Below are positions 31,982-41,282 of a stretch of 43,854 nucleotides of DNA, in pieces (position 1 is the first letter of the stretch; the number at the start of each line of letters is the position of its first letter). Position numbers and translations under genes: made by a program. Source of the DNA: Nitrospira sp. Lineage in GTDB: Bacteria; Nitrospirota; Nitrospiria; Nitrospirales; Nitrospiraceae. The stretch spans positions 1 to 43,854 of the forward strand of contig JANDJC010000023.1 in NCBI GenBank assembly GCA_024331045.1. The letters run 5' to 3'. Under the pieces are notes generated by a model that was not told the DNA's origin, made no database searches, and saw only the letters and a program-made list of their open reading frames with translations.

Positions 31982-32088
31982 GCTGCGTCTCTCATTACAA
32001 GACAGAAGTTCCTCCCTGTTCCGTCTGTTCGGAGTTACTTCGCTGGATACCGGCGAGGACTCGCATCGCTGTATCTAGGAATTCGTTA

Positions 32089-32961
32089 TCAGATCACATG
32101 CAAATCCTTGAGGACCTGACGCAGTTTCTCTTTGGCGTCCTGGGCCATCGGGCAGAGAGGAAGCCGCAACTCCGGATCAATCTTGCCCATCATCCCCAGC
32201 GCCTCCTTCACTGGTATGGGATTGGTCTCCAGAAACAGGGCGGCAAACAAGGGGGAGAGCATAAAATGAAGGCGTCTGGCCTCGGCGATCTTGCCCTCGG
32301 CGAAGGTTTTGACCAGTTGCGCCATTTCGGTTGGCATAATGTTGGCCGTGACCGTGATGACGCCCTTGGCACCCACTGCCATCATGGGAAGTGTCAAGGC
32401 GTCATCTCCCGATAAGACGGTGATGCGGTCTCCGCAGAGTTGCACGATGTCGGACGCTTGTTGAACGGAACCGCTCCCTTCCTTCACGCCGATGATCGTG
32501 TCAATTGCCGACAGTCTGGCGATGGTGCTCGGCAACATGTTGACGCCAGTCCGGCCAGGAATATTGTACAGAACCAGGGGCAGATCGACCGCTTCCGCGA
32601 CTGCCTTGTAGTGTCGATACAGTCCTTCCTGGGTGGGTTTGTTATAGTAGGGAGTGATGAGCAATGCACCGTTAGCTCCGACTCGTTTGGCGTGTTTGGT
32701 CAGCGCGATGGCCTCGTCGGTGTTGTTTGAACCGGTTCCGGCAATGACCGGTACCCGACGATTGACGACTTCCACCGTCAGTTCGATGACACGGTGATGT
32801 TCCTCATGAGAGAGGGTGGCGGACTCTCCGGTCGTACCGCAAGGCACAATGCCATCCGTGCCTTTGGCGATTTGCCATTCGATCAAGTCAGCCAAAGCCC
32901 GTTCGTCGATCCGTCCGTTCCGAAAGGGAGTCACAATGGCAACCAGTGAACCGGTAAACAT
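32089..32961 (-). CDS. dapA: 4-hydroxy-tetrahydrodipicolinate synthase
   Basis: A 290-residue aldolase that condenses pyruvate with aspartate semialdehyde. Marks are GTTGES (42-47), the proton-relay tyrosine Y132 in LYNIPGRTG, and the Schiff-base lysine K160 in IIGVKEGSG. ATG 32961 is 9 bases after the lysA stop, in one transcript with lysA. This is the committed step of the DAP pathway. In many bacteria the protein is inhibited by lysine, but feedback cannot be judged from sequence here. Confidence 0.95.
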   Translation of the reverse strand: MFTGSLVAIVTPFRNGRIDERALADLIEWQIAKGTDGIVPCGTTGESATLSHEEHHRVIELTVEVVNRRVPVIAGTGSNNTDEAIALTKHAKRVGANGALLITPYYNKPTQEGLYRHYKAVAEAVDLPLVLYNIPGRTGVNMLPSTIARLSAIDTIIGVKEGSGSVQQASDIVQLCGDRITVLSGDDALTLPMMAVGAKGVITVTANIMPTEMAQLVKTFAEGKIAEARRLHFMLSPLFAALFLETNPIPVKEALGMMGKIDPELRLPLCPMAQDAKEKLRQVLKDLHVI

Positions 32962-32970
32962 AGGGGCCTC

Positions 32971-34233
32971 TCATTGCAAAAAGGGTGGAATGGTTTCGCC
33001 CTTGATCAGGTCCTCGTATGTTTCGCGGGCCCGGATGACGGAAAAATCTCCCCCTTTGACCAGTACCTCCGGCGCGCGCGGACGCGAGTTGTAATTGGAA
33101 GCCATCACAAAGCCATAGGCTCCCGCGCTCATAACCGCTAGCAACTCTCCAGGCTTCACCGATGCCAACATGCGGTCTTTCGCCAAGAAGTCCCCTGATT
33201 CACAGACAGGGCCGACCACGTCCATCAATTGTTTTGGTCGCTCGCCAGCCTGTTGATTGACCGGGCGGATGTCATGGTAGGCCCCATACAAACTGGGGCG
33301 AATGAGATCATTCATGGCGGCATCGACGATCGCAAAGCGTTTCGTCTCGCCGACCTTTTCGTACAGGACCGTTGTGACCAAGATACCCGCATTGCCGACA
33401 ATAACACGGCCCGGTTCCATGACCAGCGTCACGCCCAGACCGTTGACCAGCGGGGCGATAGCATCGGCCAACTCGTGTGGCAGCGGCGGCTTTTCTTCGG
33501 AGTAGGTGATGCCAAGCCCGCCGCCGATGTTCAAGTAGCGAATGTTAATGCCGTGGTCCTTGAGAGTTTGGAGCAGCGCCACGACTTTCTTGAGCGAATC
33601 GACAAACGGCGTGACATCCGTCAACTGGGACCCAATGTGGGCGTGGACTCCGCAAACGTCGATGTGGCTCATGGACGAGGCGGCCTTATATTCCTCCAGC
33701 GCGCGGTCTGCGGCAATCCCGAACTTGCTCTTCTTCATGCCCGTCGAGATATAGGGATGAGTCTTAGGGTCGACATCGGGGTTGATTCGCAATGCGATGC
33801 GAGCCGGTTTCCCCAGCGAGGCCGCGATGTCGTTGATGGTGCGAATCTCGGCCGGAGATTCCACGTTGAACATGAGGATGTCAGCTTTCAGGGCATCGCG
33901 GATTTCATCTGGTGATTTGCCCACACCGGCAAAGACGATCTTGGAAGGAGGGATGCCGGCTTTTAGCGCTCGAAACAGTTCGCCCCCGGATACAATGTCG
34001 GCTCCGCTCCCTTCTTTGGCCATCAACCGCAGGATAGCAAGGTTGGAGTTGGCCTTCATCGCGAACGCAACCAGGTGGGGAATCGTCTGGAAGGCTTCAT
34101 CATAAGCACGGAAGTGACGAACAAGTGTTGCGTAACTGTAGATGTAACAGGGCGTACCCACTTCTTTGGCGATGCGACGAATGGGAACATCCTCGCAGTA
34201 GAGCTCACCGTCCCGGTATTCAAAAAAATTCAT
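32971..34233 (-). CDS. lysA: Diaminopimelate decarboxylase
   Basis: A 420-residue fold-type III PLP enzyme that makes L-lysine from meso-diaminopimelate. Marks are the PLP lysine in VAFAMKANSN (K60), HIGSQL, GGGLGITY, EPGRVIVGNAG, and the second-subunit catalytic CESGDFLAKDR. Normal length. It follows the small lipoprotein gene by 47 bases and precedes dapA by 9. The meso-DAP it uses would come from an epimerase (DapF) not encoded in this window. Confidence 0.95.
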   Translation of the reverse strand: MNFFEYRDGELYCEDVPIRRIAKEVGTPCYIYSYATLVRHFRAYDEAFQTIPHLVAFAMKANSNLAILRLMAKEGSGADIVSGGELFRALKAGIPPSKIVFAGVGKSPDEIRDALKADILMFNVESPAEIRTINDIAASLGKPARIALRINPDVDPKTHPYISTGMKKSKFGIAADRALEEYKAASSMSHIDVCGVHAHIGSQLTDVTPFVDSLKKVVALLQTLKDHGINIRYLNIGGGLGITYSEEKPPLPHELADAIAPLVNGLGVTLVMEPGRVIVGNAGILVTTVLYEKVGETKRFAIVDAAMNDLIRPSLYGAYHDIRPVNQQAGERPKQLMDVVGPVCESGDFLAKDRMLASVKPGELLAVMSAGAYGFVMASNYNSRPRAPEVLVKGGDFSVIRARETYEDLIKGETIPPFLQ

Positions 34234-34280
34234 AAGTTCTTGTCCTTTTCGGCCATGGTGCGTCGAGCACCAGAGGATTG

Positions 34281-34529
34281 TTATCTTGTGCCAACCGGCC
34301 GCAATGGCAGCAGCTCTTCATCCTGGCCTTGTGGAGTCGGATCGAGCTGGTCGGACTCGACATTGGGGGCCTCTTCCGCCTGCCGTGGTTCGGCCACTTG
34401 TTGGCTGAGTCGCTGTTGTTCGATCACGGGAGCAACGCCGATCGTTTCCGGGGCTACGGGCGCTCCGACCACTCCGCAGGCGACGAGAAGCATCACGATG
34501 ACCGGCAAGACCATCCATTTCATCTTCAT
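34281..34529 (-). CDS. Small lipoprotein between argH and lysA (LptM-position)
   Basis: An 82-residue lipoprotein: MKMKWMVLPVIVMLL then lipobox LVAC (C18), mature start CGVVGAPVAPE. The rest is acidic, Pro/Gln-rich and disordered. In many Proteobacteria the small lipoprotein LptM (YifL) sits directly before lysA and has a C-G-x-x-G-x-L start. The location and CGxxGAP start fit a distant counterpart, but LptM's GQKGPL motif is absent, so this is inference from position. Its ATG overlaps the argH stop (ATGA), so it is translationally coupled to argH. Confidence 0.68.
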   Translation of the reverse strand: MKMKWMVLPVIVMLLVACGVVGAPVAPETIGVAPVIEQQRLSQQVAEPRQAEEAPNVESDQLDPTPQGQDEELLPLRPVGTR

Positions 34530-35932
34530 CGCAGCATCCGTTCAAGCTCTTTTAGGCGTCGGCGGACCTGTTGATGGGCGGTTCCTCCAATCTGGCGCTT
34601 GCGGTTGATGGCCGAGGCCACAGTCAGTCGCGCGAAAACCTCCTTGTCGATGCGGCTGGAGAATTGTCGGAGTTCTTCCAACGAAAAGTCCGTCAACTCT
34701 CGTTTCTGCTCCAGGGCGGCCAAGACTATGCGGCCGGTCGTTTCGTGGGCCTCCCGAAATGGCATGCCTCGCTCCACCAGGTAGTCGGCCAATTCCGTTG
34801 CCAGGAGACCACTCTGGTGCAACGCCTGGTCAAGAGCGTCCCGATTCACGGTCAGACGGCTCGTCAATGCCGTCATGACCTGGAGGCACGAAGCGGTGGT
34901 CTCCAGCGCATCAAACAACGCCGGTTTGTCCTCTTGCAGGTCGCGATTATAGCTCAATGGAAGTCCCTTCAGCATCACCAGCAGATGCATCAGATGACCG
35001 TAGAGGCGGCCGGTTTTCCCCCGTACGAGCTCAGGCACATCGGGGTTCTTCTTCTGAGGCATCATGCTGCTGCCGGTGCAAAAGGCGTCTGGTAGATCGA
35101 CGAATTGAAATTCCTGCGAGGCCCAGATGACCAACTCCTCGCTCAGTCGGGAGAGGTGCATCATAATGATAGCGAGGGCCGCTACCACCTCAATGGCGAA
35201 GTCGCGGTCTGAGACGGCGTCCAGACTATTAAGGGTGATCGCTGGAAACCCCAAGAGCTGGGCCGTATAGGATCGATCGATCGGATAGTTGGTGCCAGCT
35301 AAGGCGCCCGATCCCAGCGGCATCACATTGAGCCTGGCCCTGGCGTCGCGCAACCGTCCCTTGTCTCGTTCGATCATCTCGACATAGGCAAGGAGATGGT
35401 GGGCAAAAAGAACCGGCTGGGCTCGCTGCAGATGCGTGTAGCCTGGCATCGGAACAGAAAGGTTGGCCTTGGCCTTGGCGACCAGCGTCCGCTGGAACTC
35501 CACACATTGCTCAATGAGTTTGTCAAGTTGCTCCCGCAGGTAGAGCCGAATGTCCAACGCCACCTGATCGTTCCTGCTTCGTCCCGTGTGCAACTTCCCA
35601 CCCGGGGGACCGATCAGTTCGGTCAGACGCCGTTCGATCGCCATGTGAATGTCTTCGTCAGTAGGAAGGAAGGCGAAGTGTCCTTCGTCCAGTTCCTTCT
35701 TGACCATGTGAAGCCCCTTCACGATGGCGCGGCTTTCTTGAGCCGAGAGGATGCCGGCTTTCTGGAGAGTTTTACAATGGGCAATGCTTCCTTGGATGTC
35801 GTAAGCATAAAGCCGCCGATCCGTCGCCAGCGAATTCGTAAAGGCCTCAACAAGCGGATGGGTTCGCTCGCGAAACCGACCGGCCCAGGCCTTGCCGAGC
35901 GCACGGAAGCTCTTGCCGCGTGCCCGCCTCAT
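34526..35932 (-). CDS. argH: Argininosuccinate lyase
   Basis: A 468-residue lyase of the fumarase/aspartase superfamily that releases arginine and fumarate. Marks are WAGRFRERT (16-24), TGRSRNDQVALD (about 116-127), TYLQRAQP-like THLQRAQPVLFAHH, and the signature GSSMMPQKKNPD (about 289-300). Full length. It starts 1 base overlapping the argG stop (TGATG) and its own stop overlaps the lipoprotein start, a tightly packed operon. Confidence 0.95.
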   Translation of the reverse strand: MRRARGKSFRALGKAWAGRFRERTHPLVEAFTNSLATDRRLYAYDIQGSIAHCKTLQKAGILSAQESRAIVKGLHMVKKELDEGHFAFLPTDEDIHMAIERRLTELIGPPGGKLHTGRSRNDQVALDIRLYLREQLDKLIEQCVEFQRTLVAKAKANLSVPMPGYTHLQRAQPVLFAHHLLAYVEMIERDKGRLRDARARLNVMPLGSGALAGTNYPIDRSYTAQLLGFPAITLNSLDAVSDRDFAIEVVAALAIIMMHLSRLSEELVIWASQEFQFVDLPDAFCTGSSMMPQKKNPDVPELVRGKTGRLYGHLMHLLVMLKGLPLSYNRDLQEDKPALFDALETTASCLQVMTALTSRLTVNRDALDQALHQSGLLATELADYLVERGMPFREAHETTGRIVLAALEQKRELTDFSLEELRQFSSRIDKEVFARLTVASAINRKRQIGGTAHQQVRRRLKELERMLR

Positions 35933-37164
35933 CAGTTTCCAACCTTGCGCGAGCTTCCGACCTTGCGCCGCTGTGCCCGAATCTTCAACCGGAGGCCGTT
36001 TAATCGGATGAAGCCTTCAGCGTCCTTCTGGTTGTAGACATCGTCCTCTTCAAAAGTGGCGAGGTCCAACCGGTAGAGTGATTGGTTCGATTTGCGACCG
36101 ACGAGCGAGCAGTTCCCCTTGTAGAGTTTGAGGCGGGCCGTGCCACTGACATCTTGTTGGGCGTAATCGATAGCTGCCTGCAAGAGCTCTCGCTCGGGGC
36201 TGAACCAATAGCCATTGTAGATGAGGGCCGCGTAACGGGGGATCAGCCCGTCCCGCAAGTGAAGGACTTCGCGATCCATGGTGAGGGATTCAAGGGCCCG
36301 GTGAGCGACATGCAGAATGGTCCCCCCCGGCGTCTCGTAGACGCCGCGGGACTTCATGCCGACGTAGCGGTTCTCCACTAAATCAACACGCCCGATGCCA
36401 TGCGCGCCCCCTAGCTTGTTGAGGTGGGCTAAAAGTTTCGCCGGACTCATTTTTTTGCCGTCTACCGCCACGGGGTTGCCCGCCACATAGTCAATTTCGA
36501 TTTCGAGTGGCTTGTCGGGCGCCTCCTCCGGCGAGACGGTCATCCGAAAAATGTCGGGCGGAGGGGGTTGCCAAGGGTCTTCGAGAATGCCTCCTTCGTA
36601 ACTCACGTGAAAGAGATTCAAGTCCATGCTGTACGGTTTGGCCTTGGTAGCCGTCACGGGAATGCCCCGCTGCTCGGCGTACTCGATCAGCTCGCGGCGG
36701 GACTTCATGCTCCATTCACGCCAGGGCGCAATGATTTTGAGATCCGGCGCGAGCGCCGCATAAGTCAGTTCGAATCGAACCTGATCGTTTCCCTTGCCGG
36801 TCGCCCCGTGCGCCACGGCATCGGCCCCTTCTTGGAGGGCGATCTCCACTTGCCGACGCGCAATGAGCGGGCGAGCGATCGAGGTCCCCAGGAGGTAGCA
36901 GCCTTCATATAGAGCATTGCCACGCAACATCGGAAAGACATAGTCCTTGACGAAGGTTTCCCGAAGATCCTCGACGTACACTTTCTTTACTCCGAGCTTG
37001 CGCGCCTTGGCCGCAATGCCACGCAGGTCTTCACCTTGGCCAAGGTCGGCGCAGAAGGCGATGACCTCGGCCTGATAGGTCTCTTGCAGCCACTTCAAAA
37101 TGACGGAAGTGTCAAGGCCTCCCGAATAGGCCAGGACGATCTTGCGAATGGGGGTGCGAGTCAT
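35932..37164 (-). CDS. argG: Argininosuccinate synthase
   Basis: A 410-residue ATP-dependent ligase of citrulline and aspartate. Marks are the PP-loop [13 protein letters not shown] (11-23), the [15 protein letters not shown] segment (about 119-133), and [17 protein letters not shown] (about 259-275). Normal length, with an Arg/Lys-rich C-terminal tail. It lies 12 bases after argF and overlaps argH by 1 base. Confidence 0.96.
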   Translation of the reverse strand: MTRTPIRKIVLAYSGGLDTSVILKWLQETYQAEVIAFCADLGQGEDLRGIAAKARKLGVKKVYVEDLRETFVKDYVFPMLRGNALYEGCYLLGTSIARPLIARRQVEIALQEGADAVAHGATGKGNDQVRFELTYAALAPDLKIIAPWREWSMKSRRELIEYAEQRGIPVTATKAKPYSMDLNLFHVSYEGGILEDPWQPPPPDIFRMTVSPEEAPDKPLEIEIDYVAGNPVAVDGKKMSPAKLLAHLNKLGGAHGIGRVDLVENRYVGMKSRGVYETPGGTILHVAHRALESLTMDREVLHLRDGLIPRYAALIYNGYWFSPERELLQAAIDYAQQDVSGTARLKLYKGNCSLVGRKSNQSLYRLDLATFEEDDVYNQKDAEGFIRLNGLRLKIRAQRRKVGSSRKVGN

Positions 37165-37176
37165 CGGTAACTAACC

Positions 37177-38160
37177 TTACGTGCCTTTCCGTCCGGCAAG
37201 CAGCCGGACTAAAATCGCTTTTTGCATGTGTAGACGGTTTTCCGCTTGATCGATGACGACGGATTGAGGGCCGTCGAGCACGTCGGCCGTGATCTCCTCG
37301 CCTCGATGAGCCGGCAGGCAATGCATGACGATGGCGTCGGGCTTTGCCCGACGCAATAGTTGACTGTCAAGTCGGTAGGGGGCCAAGGCCTTGAGCCGTT
37401 TGGTTCGCTCCCCCTCCTGGCCCATGCTGATCCAGACATCGGTGTACAGGATGTCGGCCCCTTGCACGGCGGCCAGAGGGTCCTCTATCACCTCGATGGA
37501 GGCTCCTGTGGTTTCGGCTTCGGATCGAGCTCGCTCGATGACGTGGGGGGAAGGGTGATAGCCGGGTGGGCATCCCACCACCACTCTCATGCCCGTTTTG
37601 GCTCCTGCTTCAATGAGCGAGTTGGCCACATTGTTACCATCGCCTACATAAGCAAGGGTGATGCCCTTGAGCCGACCCTTGTGCTCCTGAATGGTGAGCA
37701 AATCGGACAGAGCCTGGCAAGGGTGACTGTGATCGGTCAGGCCGTTGATGACAGGCATGGAGGAGGCTTCGGCCCATTCTTGGACGGTGGCGTGGGCAAA
37801 CGTGCGGATCACGATGCCGTCTAGGTAGCGGGAGAGGACGCGTGCCGTGTCGGCGATGCTCTCGCCGCGCGACAGTTGACTGTCGCCGGTTGGCAACACC
37901 AGAGCATGGCCGCCCAGTTGGGTCATCCCTGATTCGAACGAGACTCTGGTGCGTGTCGAAGGTTTTTGGAAGAGCAGCCCCAGCGTTTTGCCGGGGAGCA
38001 GACGGTGAGGGATCCCCTTGCGCTGTTTGGTCTTCAACGATTCGGCCAGATGCAGCAAATCAAAGATCTGGTGGCGCGGGAGGGCTCCCACGTCCAGGAG
38101 GTCCTTCGCGTAAGCGGGGACGCGCTGCGGCTGGAGTGTCCTTCGTGCCGTGTGTCGCAT
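37177..38160 (-). CDS. argF: Ornithine carbamoyltransferase
   Basis: A 327-residue transcarbamylase producing citrulline. Marks are the carbamoyl-phosphate loop STRTRVSFE (about 68-76), HPCQALSDLLT (about 147-157), DVWISMGQE (about 241-249) and the ornithine-site MHCLPAHRGEE. The HCLP motif separates it from aspartate transcarbamylase. An extra 15 or so N-terminal residues (MRHTARRTLQPQRV) precede the conserved start; a later start is possible. It lies 19 bases after the argD stop. Confidence 0.94.
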   Translation of the reverse strand: MRHTARRTLQPQRVPAYAKDLLDVGALPRHQIFDLLHLAESLKTKQRKGIPHRLLPGKTLGLLFQKPSTRTRVSFESGMTQLGGHALVLPTGDSQLSRGESIADTARVLSRYLDGIVIRTFAHATVQEWAEASSMPVINGLTDHSHPCQALSDLLTIQEHKGRLKGITLAYVGDGNNVANSLIEAGAKTGMRVVVGCPPGYHPSPHVIERARSEAETTGASIEVIEDPLAAVQGADILYTDVWISMGQEGERTKRLKALAPYRLDSQLLRRAKPDAIVMHCLPAHRGEEITADVLDGPQSVVIDQAENRLHMQKAILVRLLAGRKGT

Positions 38161-38179
38161 ACAAGAGCCCTGTGAGTGC

Positions 38180-39397
38180 TTAGTGATGTCCAGCTCGCTC
38201 GTCGGCGAGGCGACGGTTGAGGACGGCGGTCAGTGTCTCAATGAATTTGTCGATTTCCTGCTCCGAGATGATCAGCGGCGGAACGAAACGAAGGACCTGC
38301 TCGTTGGTGGCGTTGATCAGGAGCCCGCGGCTGAGGCAATCCGCTACGACCCCTCTCGCGTCAGTGTCCACCTCCATCCCTTGGAGCAAGCCAAGCCCCC
38401 GCACCTCCCGCACGAGGCGGCAGCGATCCTTGCAGCTCGCCAGCCCCTTGGTCAGATAATCGCCCATTTGTTTGGCATGGTCCAGCACAGATCCTTCGAG
38501 GAGGAGTCGCAGAACGGTCAAGGCCGCGGTGCAGGCGAGCGGATTGCCGCCGAAGGTCGAGGCATGGGAGCCGGGAGTAAAGGCCGCCGCCACTGGTTCG
38601 GTGGCCAAGCAGGCTCCGATGGGGACCCCTCCGCCTAATCCCTTTGCAAGGGTCATGATGTCGGGTTCAACGCCCATTTGTTGATACGCGAAGAGCGTGC
38701 CGGTGCGGCCCATCCCTGTTTGCACTTCATCAAAAATCAGCAGAATGTCGTGTTTGGTGCAGAATTCCCGAAGCTGGCGGAGATAGGCTCGATCGGCGAC
38801 ATGGACGCCCCCCTCGCCTTGAATTGGCTCCAGCATCACGGCTGCGGTGTGGTCATTGGCCGCGGCAGCAACTGCCGAGAAATCGTTAAAGGGAACATAT
38901 CGGAATCCCGGCATCAGCGGTTCAAATCCCTGCTGGACTTTCTCCTGTCCGGTCGCCGTGATGGTGGCCAACGTTCTCCCGTGAAACGAGTTGCGCATTG
39001 TGATGATTTCAAACCGGCCTGCCCCGTATTTTAAGTGGGCATAGCGCCGAGCCAACTTGATGGCAGCTTCATTAGCCTCCGCCCCACTGTTACAAAAGAA
39101 CACTCGGTCGGCGAAGGAATGTTCGACCAGGGTTTTGGCCAGGAGGACTTGAGGTTCGGTGTAATACAAGTTCGAGACATGAATCAGTTGCATGGCCTGT
39201 TTGTGGAGGGCATGGACGAGGTCTGGATGGGTATGGCCAAGGACATTGACGGCGATGCCGGCGACGAAGTCGAGGTATTCCCGACCTTCCAAATCGTACA
39301 CTTTGGCGCCTTTCCCCCGCACAATCGAGATGGGCTGGCGAGCATAGGTCTGCATCAGATATTTCGCGGCGGTTTCTTTCAGTTCCTCAGTCAGCAT
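38180..39397 (-). CDS. argD: Acetylornithine aminotransferase
   Basis: A 405-residue class III PLP aminotransferase of arginine synthesis, also able in many bacteria to act on N-succinyl-LL-DAP. Marks are FVAGIAVNVLGHTHP, FCNSGAEANEAAIKLAR, the PLP-site LLIFDEVQTGMGRTGTLFA and the lysine in MTLAKGLGGGVPIG. The ATG at 39397 (MLTEELKETAA) is used; the frame is open to 39523, but the extra 42 residues are not family-like. First gene of the arginine cluster. Upstream on the same strand is a perfect 12-bp tandem duplication with no clear ribosome binding site. Confidence 0.93.
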   Translation of the reverse strand: MLTEELKETAAKYLMQTYARQPISIVRGKGAKVYDLEGREYLDFVAGIAVNVLGHTHPDLVHALHKQAMQLIHVSNLYYTEPQVLLAKTLVEHSFADRVFFCNSGAEANEAAIKLARRYAHLKYGAGRFEIITMRNSFHGRTLATITATGQEKVQQGFEPLMPGFRYVPFNDFSAVAAAANDHTAAVMLEPIQGEGGVHVADRAYLRQLREFCTKHDILLIFDEVQTGMGRTGTLFAYQQMGVEPDIMTLAKGLGGGVPIGACLATEPVAAAFTPGSHASTFGGNPLACTAALTVLRLLLEGSVLDHAKQMGDYLTKGLASCKDRCRLVREVRGLGLLQGMEVDTDARGVVADCLSRGLLINATNEQVLRFVPPLIISEQEIDKFIETLTAVLNRRLADERAGHH

Positions 39398-39406
39398 GGT
39401 TATGCA

Positions 39407-39430
39407 CAAGAGGTCGACCAAGAGGTCGAC
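39407..39430 (-). repeat. Perfect 12-bp tandem duplication upstream of argD
   Basis: Plus-strand CAAGAGGTCGAC is repeated head to tail (39407-39418, 39419-39430). Read on the argD strand, two GTCGACCTCTTG units end 9 bases before the argD start codon. Each holds a SalI-type GTCGAC palindrome. Confidence 0.9.
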
Positions 39431-39620
39431 ATGGTTAAACGATGATTGAACAATTGGTGCGTGAGAAGCTTTGCAGGCTAGCACAGGGGCGGCGTGAAAG
39501 CAATAAGCAATGAGGGCTAACATGATCGGGCGTCATGCGGGTGGTCGGTGAACGTTCTATGACGATGCCCCCGGCCTTCTTGCTTTTTGATTCTCTCCGA
39601 GGTGTGGTAAGCTGCCAACG

Positions 39621-40337
39621 ATGAAGGTGTGTACTCGTTGTGACCGACAGCAGGCGGATGATGCCAATTTCTGCGCTCACTGCGGGGCGCCGCTCAATCC
39701 GTCCTCTCCGTCCTCTTCGCCGTCATCCTCGTCTTCAGCTGAGGCCCAAACAGAGCCGGCAGGTTGGTGGGGTGGAGGGGGGGCTCGGAGCGACATACTC
39801 CTCTGGGAACACTTCATCGGCCCCCACGCCGATCACTATCTTCAAGTGTTCAAAAAATTTTCTTCCGACGGACGACCACGGTTTGCCTTGTCGTGGAATT
39901 GGCCTGCCTTTCTCTTTTCCTTCTTGTGGTTTCTCTATCGTAAGATGTACCTCCATGCGTTTGTGTACGCTGTGGGGCCGGTGGCCTCTGTGTACCTCAC
40001 GCACGACCCCTTCACCAGCCTGGTCTGGGGAGTGATGGCGGGAGCGACGGGTCATTATCTCTACTACTGGCACTGCCGAGAGCAGATTGAAAATATTCAA
40101 AAGATGGAGGGGATGACCCCGACTGCTCGCGAGGCTGCCCTCAAAGATGCGGGCGGTGTGCAACCATATGTCATCTGGGTTGGCGTGGCGTTGTACATCT
40201 TTTATTTCATCTCGATGGCCAAAATGGTGCAAGAAGGAGTGCCAGACCGGGAGGGGCGGCCGGTTAAACAGGTCGAAACCATGCCGATGGGAGAGGAGAA
40301 ACTGTTCGGAAGGGTTGGTCGGTTTTTTCACTTGTGA
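39621..40337 (+). CDS. Zinc-ribbon plus DUF2628-like membrane protein
   Basis: A 238-residue protein. An N-terminal zinc ribbon (C4, C7, C18, C21) is followed by a Ser/Pro-rich linker (residues 27-40), then a hydrophobic domain starting SWNWPAFLFSFLWFLYRKMY, which is typical of the DUF2628 family. Two or three membrane helices lie at about 92-130, 130-150 and 180-200. The role of the family is unknown; it is often found with zinc-ribbon heads that may tie membrane proteins to nucleic acid or metal. It is transcribed divergently from argD. Confidence 0.7.
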   Translation: MKVCTRCDRQQADDANFCAHCGAPLNPSSPSSSPSSSSSAEAQTEPAGWWGGGGARSDILLWEHFIGPHADHYLQVFKKFSSDGRPRFALSWNWPAFLFSFLWFLYRKMYLHAFVYAVGPVASVYLTHDPFTSLVWGVMAGATGHYLYYWHCREQIENIQKMEGMTPTAREAALKDAGGVQPYVIWVGVALYIFYFISMAKMVQEGVPDREGRPVKQVETMPMGEEKLFGRVGRFFHL

Positions 40338-40484
40338 TTTGTGCTCCTGAAACCGAAAAACCGAAGTTTGTTTGTTCGATGGTGTCGTGAGCGTTGTGAG
40401 CCACCGGTGGGCTGTGGAGGAAAAGCAGAGGGTTCATTGCATTAGGAAGAGGAGAGAAGGGCAGAAGAGTAAGGAGGAAGGGGG

Positions 40485-41090
40485 ATGGGTCGCCTGGTAT
40501 TGCTCCGGCATGGTGAGTCACAGTGGAATTTGGAAAATCGGTTTACCGGGTGGGTGGATGTGCCGTTGTCTCCCCGTGGTGTCGAAGAAGCGATTCAGGC
40601 CGGGCAGAAACTCAAGGGGTTTACCTTCGATCGAGCCTTCACTTCTATGTTGAGCCGAGCGAACGAGACCTTGCGACTTGTGCTGGAAACGATTGGTCAA
40701 ACTCACATTCCTATCGAAAAGAGCCAGGCTTTAAACGAGCGGATGTATGGAGAGCTGCAGGGACTCAACAAAGCAGAAACTGCCCAAAAATACGGTGAAG
40801 AGCAGGTCAAGCTTTGGCGGAGAAGTTATGACGTGAGACCGCCGGGGGGTGAAAGTTTGAAAGATACGGCTGAGCGGGTTCTCCCCTATTATGAACAAGC
40901 GATCAAACCGTATCTTCTCAAAGGAGAGACGATTCTGGTCGCTGCCCATGGAAACAGCCTTCGCGCCTTGGTGATGGAGCTGGACCAGTTATCGAAGGAA
41001 GCGGTGTTAGAGTTGAATATCCCTACAGGGGCTCCGTTGCTCTATGAGTTGGATGATCACGGAACAGTACTCTCTCGTCGATATCTCTAA
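40485..41090 (+). CDS. gpmA: 2,3-bisphosphoglycerate-dependent phosphoglycerate mutase (short form)
   Basis: A 201-residue histidine-phosphatase-superfamily mutase interconverting 3- and 2-phosphoglycerate. Catalytic residues are present: phospho-acceptor H9 in [11 protein letters not shown]85 in [12 protein letters not shown]155 in VAAHGNSLR. The [11 protein letters not shown] and [18 protein letters not shown] segments are GpmA-specific. It is shorter than the 230-250 residues of E. coli-type GpmA, lacking part of the C-terminal region, as in some other bacterial short forms. AAGGAGGAAGGGGG precedes the ATG. A hairpin follows the stop. Confidence 0.92.
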   Translation: MGRLVLLRHGESQWNLENRFTGWVDVPLSPRGVEEAIQAGQKLKGFTFDRAFTSMLSRANETLRLVLETIGQTHIPIEKSQALNERMYGELQGLNKAETAQKYGEEQVKLWRRSYDVRPPGGESLKDTAERVLPYYEQAIKPYLLKGETILVAAHGNSLRALVMELDQLSKEAVLELNIPTGAPLLYELDDHGTVLSRRYL

Positions 41091-41132
41091 GCTCCTCGCT
41101 ATTGCTAGGCTCTTTCTAGGAGAGAGGAGCTT
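41089..41132 (+). terminator. Hairpin after gpmA
   Basis: AAGCTCCTC (41089-41097) and GAGGAGCTT (41124-41132) form a perfect 9-bp stem with a 26-base loop that contains a second CTAG/CTAG pairing. The stem begins at the stop codon. No T-run follows, so it may be a processing or attenuation structure as well as a terminator. Confidence 0.45.
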
Positions 41133-41282
41133 GTCATGTCGTGCGCGCGTGAGGTGCACGTATTTTCGAGTGTGGTGCCGAGGATGGGGGCCGGGTATGT
41201 CGTGCCGAGAGGCTGCGCGGTCGATGCGTCACTCTGCTCGCCCTTCCGGAGGCAAGGCACTCCATGCGCCAGCAAGCGAACG

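Noticed and set aside
39398..39523. 42-residue extension of ArgD
   Set aside because: Not conserved in the family and covers the 12-bp tandem duplication; ArgD starts naturally at MLTEELK.
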